Assembly: GCA_964463965.1 (NCBI GenBank)
Contig: CAYXED010000007.1
Span: 55,524 to 119,523 of the forward strand
DNA length: 64,000 nt
Reading direction: 5' to 3'
Origin: UBA2166 sp964463965
GTDB lineage: Bacteria; Nitrospirota; Nitrospiria; Nitrospirales; UBA2166
Part shown: one piece after another, positions 54,495-64,000 of the stretch
Numbering within the stretch: the stretch's first letter is position 1
Layout of the letters: each line of letters opens with the position of its first letter
Notes under the pieces: model-generated
What the model was told of the DNA's origin: nothing
What the model saw: only the letters and a program-made list of their open reading frames with translations
Database searches by the model: none
Program-made: the position numbers and the translations under genes

Positions 54495-56291
54495 ATTCAG
54501 CAACACATCAGGAATTTTGCAATAATCGCGCATATTGACCATGGCAAATCTACCCTCGCCGATAGATTGCTTGAGGTCACTGGAGCCATTACTTCCCGAG
54601 AGTTTCGTGAGCAATTTCTCGATGACATGGATTTGGAACGGGAAAGAGGCATAACAATCAAAGCACGCGCCGTTCGAACAACATATCAAAACCAAACTGG
54701 CTCTTCCTATCAACTTAATCTCATTGACACTCCAGGACATGTTGACTTTAACTACGAAGTTTCACGCAGTCTTTCTGCATGTGAAGGGGTTCTACTTCTA
54801 GTTGACGCAGCACAAGGAGTTGAGGCTCAGACGATTGCCAATGCATACCTAGCACTGGAACACAACCTATGCATGATTCCAATACTTAACAAGATTGACC
54901 TTCCCAATGCCGATATTGAAGGCGCGAAAAGGCAAATTGAAGATGTAATTGGTCTCGACGCATCGGAGACACTACACATCAGCGCTAAACAAGGGAGCGG
55001 AATAGAAGAAGTACTTGAAGCAATAATCAAACAGATTCCTCCTCCCGTGGGTAATGCAACAGCTCCATTAAAAGCACTAATTATGGACTCGTGGTTTGAT
55101 GATTACCAAGGTGTTATTGTTCTAACACGTGTAATTGATGGCAAAGTCTTTCCTGGACTTAAATTACAGGTCATGTCAACAGGAAAAACTGTTACAGTTG
55201 GTGAAGTTGGAATTTTTACTCCAAAACGAGAAAAACGCACCAGTCTAGATACTGGAGAAGTAGGATATGTTGTATGTGGCATAAAACGAGTAGGGGATAT
55301 TGCAATTGGCGATACCTTAACTGAAGCAGAACACCCAACTCTCGAGCCCTGCCCAGGCTACAGAGAGCCTAAACCAATGGTGTTTTGTGGCTTATATTCA
55401 TCTGCAACTGAACATTTTGAATCTCTCAGGGACTCCCTTGAAAAGCTCCGCCTCAATGACGCGTCAATACGCTATGAGCCAGAAAACTCACTCGCACTTG
55501 GTTTTGGTTTTCGTTGTGGTTTCCTCGGTTTACTGCATATGGAAATTATTCAAGAACGCCTAGAGAGAGAGTATGGATTGGATCTCATCAGTACTACGCC
55601 TACAGTAGTCTATAAAGTTACCCTAACTGACAAAACTATTATTGAAGTTGATAATCCTGCAAAACTTCCTGACCCTCACCATATGCTAAGCGTTGCAGAA
55701 CCCTACGTTGACGCTACGATTATGACCCCAGAAGAATATGTTGGCCCACTTCTTGCTCTCTGCCAAGAACGCCGTGGATCTCAAAATAGTCTTACCTATA
55801 CAGGTGTTGGAAGAATTCTCTTGTCATATCAAATACCACTTAATGAAATTATCCTTGATTTTTACGATAAACTAAAATCTTGTACTCACGGCTACGCCTC
55901 CTTTGACTACGAATTTTCTGGCTATCAAGCCACCAATGTCGTGAAGGTAGACATCTTAGTCAACGGTGAAACCGTTGATGCACTTTCTTTTATTTCTCCA
56001 AGAGAAATTGCACCATATCGAGCTCGTCGCCTTGCAGAGCGCATGAAAGAAGAGATACCACGTCAACTCTATGAGGTTGCCATTCAAGCAGCAATAGGTC
56101 ACAAAATTATTGTACGAGAAACTGTAAAAGCCTTAAAGAAAGACGTTACTGCAAAATGCTATGGGGGAGATATCACCCGAAAACGCAAATTGTGGGAAAA
56201 GCAAAAAGAGGGCAAAAAGAGAATGAAACAGGTAGGCAGAGTAACCATACCCCAAAAAGCTTTCCTTGCTCTATTGAGAATAAATGATTAG
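54495..56291 (+). CDS. lepA: Elongation factor 4 (LepA), apparently with a non-canonical ATT start
   Basis: Ribosome-associated back-translocase GTPase. The frame reads IQQHIRNFAIIAHIDHGKST, the LepA N-terminus with the G1 loop, then DTPGHVD, NKIDLP and the LepA C-terminal domain (TRKRKLWEKQKEGKKRM). No ATG, GTG or TTG lies in frame upstream before the stop at 54459; the first ordinary in-frame start, TTG at 54567, would delete the P-loop. I chose ATT at 54495, eight bases after GAGG, giving 598 residues, the normal LepA length. An ATG at 54475 is in another frame; a missing base just after it would also restore the frame. Confidence 0.88.
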   Translation: MQQHIRNFAIIAHIDHGKSTLADRLLEVTGAITSREFREQFLDDMDLERERGITIKARAVRTTYQNQTGSSYQLNLIDTPGHVDFNYEVSRSLSACEGVLLLVDAAQGVEAQTIANAYLALEHNLCMIPILNKIDLPNADIEGAKRQIEDVIGLDASETLHISAKQGSGIEEVLEAIIKQIPPPVGNATAPLKALIMDSWFDDYQGVIVLTRVIDGKVFPGLKLQVMSTGKTVTVGEVGIFTPKREKRTSLDTGEVGYVVCGIKRVGDIAIGDTLTEAEHPTLEPCPGYREPKPMVFCGLYSSATEHFESLRDSLEKLRLNDASIRYEPENSLALGFGFRCGFLGLLHMEIIQERLEREYGLDLISTTPTVVYKVTLTDKTIIEVDNPAKLPDPHHMLSVAEPYVDATIMTPEEYVGPLLALCQERRGSQNSLTYTGVGRILLSYQIPLNEIILDFYDKLKSCTHGYASFDYEFSGYQATNVVKVDILVNGETVDALSFISPREIAPYRARRLAERMKEEIPRQLYEVAIQAAIGHKIIVRETVKALKKDVTAKCYGGDITRKRKLWEKQKEGKKRMKQVGRVTIPQKAFLALLRIND

Positions 56292-56356
56292 TATTTATTT
56301 TCAAAGCTTTATTAATATTTATTGAATTTATAGGTTTAAGTTACCGGGGAATCTTA

Positions 56357-56995
56357 ATGGATAAAACAGATGCAACCCAAGAAATTTTACGGCCAAAATC
56401 GCTGCTACGTGAATACGCCGAGGCAATTGTCATCGCAATCATTCTCGCATTAATTATTCGAACTTTTGTTGTTCAAGCATTTAAAATACCATCTGGTTCC
56501 ATGATACCCACCCTTGTGATTGGAGATCATATCCTTGTAAACAAATTTACCTTTGGGGTAAAAGTTCCCTTTACCGATCATATTATATTTTCATTTGACG
56601 CCCCTGAGAGATCAGATATCATCGTGTTTAAATACCCAGAAGATGAGAGCAAAGACTTCATCAAGAGAATTGTTGCTACCCCAGGGGATAAAATATCACT
56701 ACGCAATAAAGTTTTATATGTAAATGGAAACCCAGTAATTGAATCATATATTCAACATACCGACTCAACGGTTTTTCCTTCAGGGTTACATCCACGAGAT
56801 AGCTTTGCTCCAATTACTATCCCTCCTGACAAATACTTTGTTATGGGAGACAATCGCGACCAAAGCCTTGATAGTCGATTTTGGGGTTTTGTTAACAGGG
56901 AAAAAATTAAAGGAAAGGCCTTTTTAATTTACTGGTCATGGGACCGTGAAAACACAGGAGTTCGCTGGATGCGCTTAGGGAAAACTGTCCATTAG
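56357..56995 (+). CDS. lepB: Signal peptidase I
   Basis: Inner-membrane serine protease that removes signal peptides. The 212 residues have one N-terminal membrane helix (about 22-42), catalytic Ser48 in PSGSMIPTL, catalytic Lys103 in DFIKRIVATPGD, and the family's MGDNRDQSLDSRFWG. The lepA-lepB order is the classical one. The next gene follows after seven bases. Confidence 0.96.
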   Translation: MDKTDATQEILRPKSLLREYAEAIVIAIILALIIRTFVVQAFKIPSGSMIPTLVIGDHILVNKFTFGVKVPFTDHIIFSFDAPERSDIIVFKYPEDESKDFIKRIVATPGDKISLRNKVLYVNGNPVIESYIQHTDSTVFPSGLHPRDSFAPITIPPDKYFVMGDNRDQSLDSRFWGFVNREKIKGKAFLIYWSWDRENTGVRWMRLGKTVH

Positions 56996-57002
56996 CCATG
57001 AC

Positions 57003-58019
57003 ATGACGAACCTTACGACTTTCGTTCAAAACTTTCACAAGTATGAGGTTCTTGTTGTTGGCGATCTCATTCTTGATGATTACCTTTGCGGAACGGTTGA
57101 ACGAATTTCCCCAGAAGCCCCAGTACCAATAGTTTCTGTTACTTCACAATCCTCCTCTCTTGGTGGAGCCGCAAACGTCTTTCACAACATTGTAACTCTT
57201 GGCGGAAAAGCTACTTTATGTGGCATTCTCGGTTCAGATGAATCCGGCCAACGCCTTTATAGTGCCCTAGAAGCATGTTGTCACGAAAATAGTCACAAAG
57301 GGACTCTTGCGATTTGCGAAAGTTCGACTCATACGACACCCAAAAAAACACGCATTATTGCAAACAGTCAACAAATTGCTCGAGTGGACATCGAAGAGCC
57401 ACGTGACATCGCTGGAAATCTCGAAGCACAAGTAATTGAAAAAATTTCAGGCCACATCATGACGTCATCCTGTGTTGTTGTTTCTGACTATGCAAAAGGA
57501 GTAATTACCCCTCCTATTATGAAAAATATTACGAAGATAGCTTCTCAAAAAAATATTCCCGTTATTGTTGATCCTAAAGTTAAACACTTTTCTCGCTATC
57601 AAGGTGTTACCATGCTCACGCCCAACCAACGTGAAGCAATACTTGCATCAGGCCTGTGGCCGCCAAGCACAACAGATAAAAACCTTATCGGAAAGGCTGG
57701 CAAAGCTATTATTGAGAGTCAAAAATGCAAGTGCGTTCTCATAACACAAGGTGAAAACGGAATGACAATTTTTGAAGACAACACTCCCCCTCGACACATT
57801 CAAACTACTGCACGCCCAGTATTTGACGTTACAGGTGCAGGAGATACAGTTATTGCAACTCTCGCACTTGCACTATCGGCAGGCACTTCGTTTCACGCCG
57901 CTGCTAGACTAGCAACTTTAGCCGCAGGAATTGTCGTGGGAAAATCTGGAACCTCTACTGTTTCACATAGTGAACTCCTAGAAGCATCCTCTTCATCTAT
58001 ACATGAGGCATCACCTTAG
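57003..58019 (+). CDS. rfaE1: D-glycero-beta-D-manno-heptose-7-phosphate kinase (RfaE domain I)
   Basis: PfkB-family kinase that makes heptose-1,7-bisphosphate for the lipopolysaccharide inner core. The 338 residues show VVGDLILDDYLCGTVERISPEAP, LGGAANVFHNIVTLGG, and the catalytic motif DVTGAGDTVIATLALALSAG. The nucleotidyltransferase domain present in the bifunctional HldE is absent, so this is the single-domain form (hldA/rfaE1) and the partner should lie elsewhere. Its stop shares one base with the kdsB start. Confidence 0.92.
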   Translation: MTNLTTFVQNFHKYEVLVVGDLILDDYLCGTVERISPEAPVPIVSVTSQSSSLGGAANVFHNIVTLGGKATLCGILGSDESGQRLYSALEACCHENSHKGTLAICESSTHTTPKKTRIIANSQQIARVDIEEPRDIAGNLEAQVIEKISGHIMTSSCVVVSDYAKGVITPPIMKNITKIASQKNIPVIVDPKVKHFSRYQGVTMLTPNQREAILASGLWPPSTTDKNLIGKAGKAIIESQKCKCVLITQGENGMTIFEDNTPPRHIQTTARPVFDVTGAGDTVIATLALALSAGTSFHAAARLATLAAGIVVGKSGTSTVSHSELLEASSSSIHEASP

Positions 58020-58816
58020 TGAAAACTCTAGTAGTGATTCCGGCAAGATTTGGTTCGTCAAGGTTTCCAGGAAAGCCTCTTGCAAAACTATGGGGAAAAC
58101 CATTAATTCAACTGGCCTATGAAGCTGTAACGCACTGTCCAAGTGTTGATCGTATAATTGTAGCTACAGACAATAAAGCAATCATGCAGGCTGTCCGTGA
58201 TTTTAAAGGAGAAGTTATGCTTACAGAATCTTCTCTTCGTAGCGGAACAGATAGAGTTGCAGAAGTGGCATCTCGTGTCTCAGCCGATATAATTGTTAAT
58301 ATTCAAGGAGATGAAATACTCACTGATCCAATGTTAATTGAAGACCTTATTAAACCTTTTTTAACTGCCAAAGTACCAATGGGAACTTTGCGGAGACCTA
58401 TAACGAGTATCGACAATTTTCACAACCATAATGTTGTCAAAGTTGTAATTGATAATTTTGAAAAGGCTCTCTATTTTTCCAGAAGCGCAATCCCTTTTCA
58501 CCGAGACATCAACAATCAAATTGAATTACTTAAAGCTCATTCTGTCTACGAACATATTGGCATATATATTTATCAACATGAGCTACTTCAGAGATTTTCA
58601 GCAATGCCATCTGGTACACTTGAAATAATAGAAAGCCTTGAACAGCTCAGACTGATGGAAGCTGGCATCAAAATTCAAACTTGGGAAACACATCGTCAAT
58701 CAATTAGAATCGACACACACGCCGACCTTGTGAATGCAGAAAGCCAGAACCCTGAACTTTTAAAAACAACTTCTAACTTTCTACAACAACCCACAAGCCC
58801 GCAGGAGAACCAATGA
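58019..58816 (+). CDS. kdsB: CMP-Kdo synthetase KdsB
   Basis: Activates Kdo as CMP-Kdo for lipid A glycosylation. At 265 residues it opens VVIPARFGSSRFPGKPLA, continues VATDNKAIMQAV and RSGTDRVAEVA, then VNIQGDEILTDP, GTLEIIESLEQLRLMEAG near the end. Start is GTG, overlapping the kinase stop; the end overlaps pyrG by four bases (ATGA). Confidence 0.97.
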   Translation: MKTLVVIPARFGSSRFPGKPLAKLWGKPLIQLAYEAVTHCPSVDRIIVATDNKAIMQAVRDFKGEVMLTESSLRSGTDRVAEVASRVSADIIVNIQGDEILTDPMLIEDLIKPFLTAKVPMGTLRRPITSIDNFHNHNVVKVVIDNFEKALYFSRSAIPFHRDINNQIELLKAHSVYEHIGIYIYQHELLQRFSAMPSGTLEIIESLEQLRLMEAGIKIQTWETHRQSIRIDTHADLVNAESQNPELLKTTSNFLQQPTSPQENQ

Positions 58817-60408
58817 CAAAATTTATTTTTGTGACTGGTGGTGTAGTATCAGCTTTGGGTAAGGGCTTAGCCTCAGCCTCTATAGGAAACTTGCTTGCAG
58901 AACGAGGGGTTAAAATATCTTTTCTAAAATTAGATCCTTATGTAAATGTTGACCCTGGAACGATGAATCCCTATCAACACGGTGAAGTATATGTAACTGA
59001 CGATGGTGCAGAAACTGACCTTGACCTAGGACATTATGAACGTTTTACATCCTTAAACATGACCCGTGAAAACAATACAACAACTGGAAGAATATATTTT
59101 GACGTAATTTCAAAAGAGCGTCGGGGAGATTACCTAGGAGGAACTGTACAAGTTATTCCTCATATTACTGACAGAATTAAAGAAACAGTTAAAAACGCCG
59201 CTGAGGGAAAAGACGTTTTGATAGTGGAAATTGGAGGCACCATCGGAGATATCGAAAGCCTTCCTTTCCTAGAGGCCATTCGACAAATTCCTTTTGATAT
59301 TGGCCGAGAACACGTATTATATATACACTTAACCCTTATTCCATATATCAATGCGGCAGGGGAGTTAAAAACAAAGCCTACCCAGCATAGTGTCAATAAA
59401 CTTCGAGAAATTGGCATCCAGCCTAACATTATACTTTGTCGTACAGATCGCCCTCTCCCAGAATCTCTTAAAAATAAAATTGCACTCTTTGGCAACGTCG
59501 ATCGCAATGCAGTTATGACAGCAATGGATGTGGATACAATATATGAAGTCCCACTATGTTTCGCAAAAGAAGGCGTAGATAAATTTATTCTTAAACATTT
59601 TAACTTTCCAACAACTACTCCTAACCTTTCAACCTGGGCTGCTATGGTTGAAAAATTTAAAAACCCAACACATCATGCAACTATTGCAATTGTCGGAAAA
59701 TATGTGGATTTACATGATTCCTACAAAAGTCTTTTGGAAGCCTTAGCACATGGCGGTCTTGAAAATCACACACATGTGAGCATTAAGTGGCTTGAAACCG
59801 ATGATATTGAAAAGCACGGCATAACTTCCCTTGCAACAGATGTACATGGCATTCTTATTCCAGGTGGATTTGGTCACCGAGGAACAGAAGGAAAAATCCA
59901 AGCCATTCAATATGCGCGCGAGCAACAAATACCGTTTCTTGGAATTTGTTTAGGCATGCAACTTGCTGTAGTTGAATTTGCTCGTAACGTGGCAAAATTT
60001 AAAAATGCTAATAGTCATGAGCTCGATGAAGAAACACATTTTCCAGTAATTGCATTAATGCACGATCAGAAGGGAAAAGAAAAAGGGGGGACGATGAGAC
60101 TTGGTTCATACCCTTGTGAGATAACTCCAGATACTCTCAGTTACAAAATATATCAAACAAAAAATATTTCGGAACGCCATCGGCATCGATATGAATTTAA
60201 TAATGAATATAGAAATGCACTTATTTCTTTTGGATTGACTCTGAGCGGAATTTCTCCAGATGGAAACCTTGTTGAAATTATTGAATTACCAGACCATCCA
60301 TGGTTTCTGGCAACTCAGTTTCATCCAGAGTTTAAATCACGACCTCGAGCGCCACATCCATTATTTTCATCATTTATTAAAGCTGCACTTCAAAAAACAA
60401 CTGCCTGA
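58813..60408 (+). CDS. pyrG: CTP synthase
   Basis: Converts UTP to CTP with glutamine. The 531-residue protein has the synthetase domain (FVTGGVVSALGKGLASASIG, LKLDPYVNVDPGTMNPYQHGE-like region, VEIGGTIGDIESLPFLEAIR) and a glutamine amidotransferase domain with nucleophile Cys in LGICLGMQLAVVEFARN and the later HPEF. Placing it between kdsB and kdsA, which both sit in a CTP-consuming pathway, is common in Gram-negative genomes. Confidence 0.98.
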   Translation: MTKFIFVTGGVVSALGKGLASASIGNLLAERGVKISFLKLDPYVNVDPGTMNPYQHGEVYVTDDGAETDLDLGHYERFTSLNMTRENNTTTGRIYFDVISKERRGDYLGGTVQVIPHITDRIKETVKNAAEGKDVLIVEIGGTIGDIESLPFLEAIRQIPFDIGREHVLYIHLTLIPYINAAGELKTKPTQHSVNKLREIGIQPNIILCRTDRPLPESLKNKIALFGNVDRNAVMTAMDVDTIYEVPLCFAKEGVDKFILKHFNFPTTTPNLSTWAAMVEKFKNPTHHATIAIVGKYVDLHDSYKSLLEALAHGGLENHTHVSIKWLETDDIEKHGITSLATDVHGILIPGGFGHRGTEGKIQAIQYAREQQIPFLGICLGMQLAVVEFARNVAKFKNANSHELDEETHFPVIALMHDQKGKEKGGTMRLGSYPCEITPDTLSYKIYQTKNISERHRHRYEFNNEYRNALISFGLTLSGISPDGNLVEIIELPDHPWFLATQFHPEFKSRPRAPHPLFSSFIKAALQKTTA

Positions 60409-60415
60409 CAAAACC

Positions 60416-61246
60416 ATGCTGGACACTGTATCTATTGGAAAAATCACTATCGGCCCTAAACATCCACACGTTATCATTGCCGGCCCTTGCGTGATTGAAG
60501 ACGAGGCACTTGTTTTTGAAACTGCCAGAGTTTTAAAAAATATCACCGATGAACTAGAGTTTTCATTTGTATTTAAATCATCCTATGACAAAGCAAACAG
60601 AACATCCCACGAATCCTATCGTGGCCCAGGATTATTATCTGGCCTAAAAACCCTTGAATCTATACGAAGCAAACTTAATGTACCAATCCTCTCGGATATA
60701 CATTCAATTGAAGAGGTCAAGCCAGCATCAGAAGTTCTTGATATCATACAAATTCCTGCCTTTCTCTGTAGACAAACAGACCTCATAACTGAAGCTGCGA
60801 AAACAGGGAAAGTTATCAACATTAAAAAAGGCCAGTTTCTTGCACCTTGGGACATAGAGTTTGCAGCAAAAAAAGTGACCGCTCAGGGAAATACAAACGT
60901 GATTCTTACAGAACGAGGAACAATGTTTGGATATAATAATTTAGTTGTTGACATGCGCTCTCTCATGATAATGAAAACTTTTGGACATCCGGTAATATTT
61001 GATGCAACACATAGCGTGCAGTTGCCCGGAGGAGGTCAAGGAGCATCGTCTGGTCAACGTGAGTTTATTGCTCCATTGGCAAGTGCCGCTGTTGCGGCAG
61101 GATGCAATGGAATATTTATGGAAGTACACCCCAATCCAAATGCAGCTCCTTCTGATGGACCTAACATGCTCCCTCTCAACGAAGTTAAAGAACTACTTAT
61201 ACGCCTCAAGGCTATTGCTACTGCAGTTTCTCCTTTTGAATCATGA
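60416..61246 (+). CDS. kdsA: Kdo-8-phosphate synthase KdsA
   Basis: Condenses arabinose-5-phosphate and PEP to Kdo-8-phosphate. I chose the ATG at 60416 (276 residues), seven bases after the pyrG stop; the frame is open much further inside pyrG. The protein shows VIIAGPCVIEDE, FKSSYDKANRTS, LSDIHSIEEV, IQIPAFLCRQTDL, the NIKKGQFLAPWD segment and FDATHSVQLPGG. It overlaps kdsD by four bases. Confidence 0.97.
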   Translation: MLDTVSIGKITIGPKHPHVIIAGPCVIEDEALVFETARVLKNITDELEFSFVFKSSYDKANRTSHESYRGPGLLSGLKTLESIRSKLNVPILSDIHSIEEVKPASEVLDIIQIPAFLCRQTDLITEAAKTGKVINIKKGQFLAPWDIEFAAKKVTAQGNTNVILTERGTMFGYNNLVVDMRSLMIMKTFGHPVIFDATHSVQLPGGGQGASSGQREFIAPLASAAVAAGCNGIFMEVHPNPNAAPSDGPNMLPLNEVKELLIRLKAIATAVSPFES

Positions 61247-62199
61247 ACATTGATAATGCAAAAAGAGTCTTAAAAATTGAAGCCGAGGCAATTCTTGCGC
61301 TTATTGATAGACTAGACTCACACTTTAATAATGCAGTCGATATACTATATAAATGCCAAGGGAAAGTTGTTGTCATTGGAATTGGAAAATCTGGTTTGAT
61401 TGCTGCAAAAATAGCCTCAACTTTTTCAAGTACGGGAACTCCGGCAGTATTTATGCACGGAGGAGAGGGGCTTCATGGTGATGTAGGAATGATAGCCTCT
61501 CCTGACACAGCACTGATCATATCAAATAGTGGGGAAACCCCGGAAATAATTGAAATACTCACTTCTATTAAACAGCTCAATGTGCCTATTGTATCCTTGC
61601 TTGGCAACAATCATTCTACAATTTCAAGGGAAAGCAATGCGATTTTAGATGTCTCTGTTGCTGAGGAAGCCTGCCCATTAGGCCTAGCGCCAACTGCAAG
61701 TACTACTGCAGCTTTAGCAATGGGAGATTCACTTGCGGTAGCACTCCTGCAAAAACGCCAATTCAAGATACAAGATTTTGCACGCGCTCACCCTGGTGGA
61801 GTACTAGGTCGACGATTGTTGTTAAAAGTTTCTGATCTTATGCATCAAGGAAAAGCAATTCCTCGTGTCCAAGATAATACACCGATGAAAACGGTTATCC
61901 TTGAAATGACATCAAAAAAACTTGGATGTGCCACTGTTGATGACCAAAATGGAAATCTACTTGGAATTATTACAGATGGTGATCTAAGACGTGGAATTGA
62001 AGGGTCATCAGAATTTCTATCATTGCCAGCAAAAACGATAATGTCATCGAGTCCACACACAATTGAGAAAACTACTCTAGCATCTGAGGCATTACAGATT
62101 ATGGAAAATCACTCCATTACTTCACTCGTTGTAACAACTGACAACACCACAATTGGAGTGCTACACCTACATGATATCTTAAAATCAGGCATTCTATGA
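61243..62199 (+). CDS. kdsD: Arabinose-5-phosphate isomerase KdsD/KpsF
   Basis: Interconverts ribulose-5-phosphate and arabinose-5-phosphate, the Kdo precursor. The 318 residues have a SIS domain (VVVIGIGKSGLIAAKIASTF, HGGEGLHGDVGMI, NSGETPEIIE) and two CBS domains at the C-terminus (about residues 205-318). It lies between kdsA and pgsA with four-base overlaps on both sides. Confidence 0.95.
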   Translation: MNIDNAKRVLKIEAEAILALIDRLDSHFNNAVDILYKCQGKVVVIGIGKSGLIAAKIASTFSSTGTPAVFMHGGEGLHGDVGMIASPDTALIISNSGETPEIIEILTSIKQLNVPIVSLLGNNHSTISRESNAILDVSVAEEACPLGLAPTASTTAALAMGDSLAVALLQKRQFKIQDFARAHPGGVLGRRLLLKVSDLMHQGKAIPRVQDNTPMKTVILEMTSKKLGCATVDDQNGNLLGIITDGDLRRGIEGSSEFLSLPAKTIMSSSPHTIEKTTLASEALQIMENHSITSLVVTTDNTTIGVLHLHDILKSGIL

Positions 62200-62777
62200 G
62201 TAATGAAAATTTAAACGATACAACAACCTTAAACTTTCCAAATATTCTTACATTTTTTCGTATTCTTCTAATACCAGTCTTTATTTTAACTGTTATCACT
62301 CCATTTCCGTATGGGCTTCTTCTTGCAACAGTAGTTTTTTTAACAGCTTCTGCAACAGATGTACTTGATGGTTACATTGCCCGTCGCCGATCTCAGGTAA
62401 CAACACTAGGTCGCCTCTTGGACCCTGTGGCAGATAAACTTTTGATCATGTCTGCATTATTTTTGTTGGTTGATATGGATAGGGTTTTTGCCTGGGTTGC
62501 AATAATTATAGTAGGAAGAGAACTATTCGTAACTGCCCTTCGAGCACTTGCGGCGACACAAAACTTAATAATGCCCGCAGATACTACTGGCAAGTACAAA
62601 ATGCTTCTCCAAGTGATAGCAATCTCATTTTTACTACTACAAAATGAATCTATTTTGGTATTTGATATGCACTTCTGGGGATCTCTTTTTCTATATATAT
62701 CAACGATACTTGGAATTATTTCGGCTATCCAATATGCATTAAGGTTACGGATACATATAGCAACAAACTCTAAATAG
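62196..62777 (+). CDS. pgsA: CDP-diacylglycerol-glycerol-3-phosphate 3-phosphatidyltransferase PgsA
   Basis: Makes phosphatidylglycerol phosphate. At 193 residues with four to five membrane helices, it opens NFPNILTFFRILLIPVF and carries the CDP-alcohol transferase motif DVLDGYIARRRSQVTTLGRL followed by LDPVADK. It is the housekeeping member; the second transferase, at 46106, lies with the phosphonate genes. Confidence 0.95.
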   Translation: MSNENLNDTTTLNFPNILTFFRILLIPVFILTVITPFPYGLLLATVVFLTASATDVLDGYIARRRSQVTTLGRLLDPVADKLLIMSALFLLVDMDRVFAWVAIIIVGRELFVTALRALAATQNLIMPADTTGKYKMLLQVIAISFLLLQNESILVFDMHFWGSLFLYISTILGIISAIQYALRLRIHIATNSK

Positions 62778-62790
62778 CCCCCCAAAACTG

Positions 62791-63393
62791 ATGGCGAATA
62801 CTTTCCTGTTAATACTCTTTGCTTACCTCATAGGTTCAATTCCATTTGGACTAATAGTTTCAAAAACAACCTCAGGTACTGACCCACGAACCCAAGGAAG
62901 CGGCAATATAGGCTTTACTAATGTCTTCCGTACGGTGAGCAAGAAAGCTGGAATTTATACTTTAATTGGGGATGTTGGTAAAGGGTTTCTGGCTACTACG
63001 GCTCTTCCAATGAGCATGATCTCCAATATCACGGAACCGCAACTGCTTCTTATTGGATTTGGAGTTGTAATTGGGCATTGTTACCCAATATTTCTTTCTT
63101 TTAGAGGCGGAAAAGGTGTCGCGACAGCCTTGGGTGCAATAGCAGGGATTGATCCACTATTAGCTACCGTGCTTCTCGGTATTTGGATACTGGCTTTGGC
63201 AATATGGAAGTTTTCTGCTCTTGCCGCACTCCTGTCCTCAGCATCTTTACCCATAATAGTGGCATATTTTTATACAAGCCCTGAAAAAACCATTTTCGCT
63301 GTGGCCCTTGCGATAGTGATATGGGTGAGACACAAAGATAATATAAAACGCCTTATTCGAGGAACAGAACCGCGAATAAGGCCAAAATCATAG
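62791..63393 (+). CDS. plsY: Glycerol-3-phosphate acyltransferase PlsY
   Basis: Membrane enzyme that uses acyl-phosphate to start phospholipid synthesis. The 200 residues match PlsY: AYLIGSIPFGLIVSKTTSG, the conserved RTQGSGNIGFTNVFRTVSKK and SFRGGKGVATALGAI. It ends about 70 bases before the rRNA terminator, against which it converges. Confidence 0.96.
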   Translation: MANTFLLILFAYLIGSIPFGLIVSKTTSGTDPRTQGSGNIGFTNVFRTVSKKAGIYTLIGDVGKGFLATTALPMSMISNITEPQLLLIGFGVVIGHCYPIFLSFRGGKGVATALGAIAGIDPLLATVLLGIWILALAIWKFSALAALLSSASLPIIVAYFYTSPEKTIFAVALAIVIWVRHKDNIKRLIRGTEPRIRPKS

Positions 63394-63461
63394 CAAAATG
63401 TAACATAATATATATTATACGACGTTAAGGGTTTCCCGCAAAGTTTCTCCCGAGTGTCTAC

Positions 63462-63495
63462 AAAAAAAACCCGATGGCCGAAACCATCGGGTTTT
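63462..63495 (-). terminator. Rho-independent terminator of the rRNA operon
   Basis: A perfect 8-bp stem (CCCGATGG at 63470-63477 with CCATCGGG at 63484-63491), extended by flanking A/T pairs, with a 6-base loop. On the minus strand the stem is followed by a run of eight T. It lies just downstream of the 5S gene, where an rRNA terminator is expected, and may also stop plsY reading from the other side. Confidence 0.85.
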
Positions 63496-63505
63496 CCGTT
63501 TTATG

Positions 63506-63624
<119 letters not shown>

Positions 63625-63659
63625 TATCGTATGAAACATAATCTGTCAGAAGCAAATGA

Positions 63660-64000
<341 letters not shown>

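Noticed and set aside
54567..56291. lepA starting at the TTG at 54567.
   Set aside because: It would remove the AHIDHGKST nucleotide loop that is clearly encoded just upstream in the same frame.

Overview
The window is dense, AT-rich bacterial chromosome from a Gram-negative (diderm) organism. The envelope shows this: Kdo genes (kdsA, kdsB, kdsD), a heptose-7-phosphate kinase, an MsbA-like lipid flippase, signal peptidases I and II, and several lipoproteins. It also carries a complete bacterial proteasome operon whose tag protein ends Arg-Thr-Gly-Glu. That ending marks the UBact form of Pup known from some Gram-negative phyla (Nitrospirota, Nitrospinota, Verrucomicrobiota, Armatimonadota and candidate phyla), not the actinobacterial Pup. 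I cannot name the phylum from sequence alone.

Layout. 1-4205: the end of a beta-propeller protein, a large membrane spermidine-synthase-like protein and a 3D-domain lipoprotein. 4258-6303: an EF-G2-type GTPase. 6304-6776: the only long non-coding stretch, with a GC-rich, hairpin-packed block (about 6330-6610) and then an AT-rich leader. 6777-13444: the proteasome operon mpa-dop-ubact-prcB-prcA-pafA. 13595-14101: a small exported protein. 14112-25422 (minus strand): yebC, ruvA, ruvB, a lipoprotein/DUF350/aminopropyltransferase module, addB and addA. 25678-34779: nadA, ileS, lspA, rluD, msbA-like, pdxB and rfbC. 34805-41886: mixed-strand housekeeping and hypothetical genes. 42142-46765: an apparent aminoethylphosphonate lipid headgroup operon (split phosphonopyruvate decarboxylase, PhnW-like transaminase, PntC-like cytidylyltransferase, terpene-cyclase-fold protein, CDP-alcohol phosphotransferase). 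46797-54403: TatT-like lipoprotein, parvulin, serS followed directly by two tRNA-Ser genes, mtaB, miaB and bioA. 54495-63393: lepA, lepB, heptose kinase, kdsB, pyrG, kdsA, kdsD, pgsA and plsY. 63462-64000 (minus strand): the 3' end of an rRNA operon (terminator, 5S, partial 23S).

How it works together. The proteasome operon encodes everything needed to tag proteins (PafA, UBact), remove tags (Dop), unfold them (Mpa) and degrade them (PrcA/PrcB). The 42-47 kb cluster would turn phosphonopyruvate into aminoethylphosphonate, activate it as CMP-aminoethylphosphonate and transfer it to a lipid alcohol. PEP mutase, which would supply the phosphonopyruvate, is not in the window. The last 9 kb makes Kdo, heptose and phospholipid precursors.

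The points most worth a second look are the structured GC-rich block before the proteasome operon, UBact and the missing proteasome-docking tail on Mpa, the phosphonate/terpene-cyclase operon without PEP mutase, lepA without an ordinary start codon, serS abutting its own tRNAs, and an AddA without a nuclease domain.
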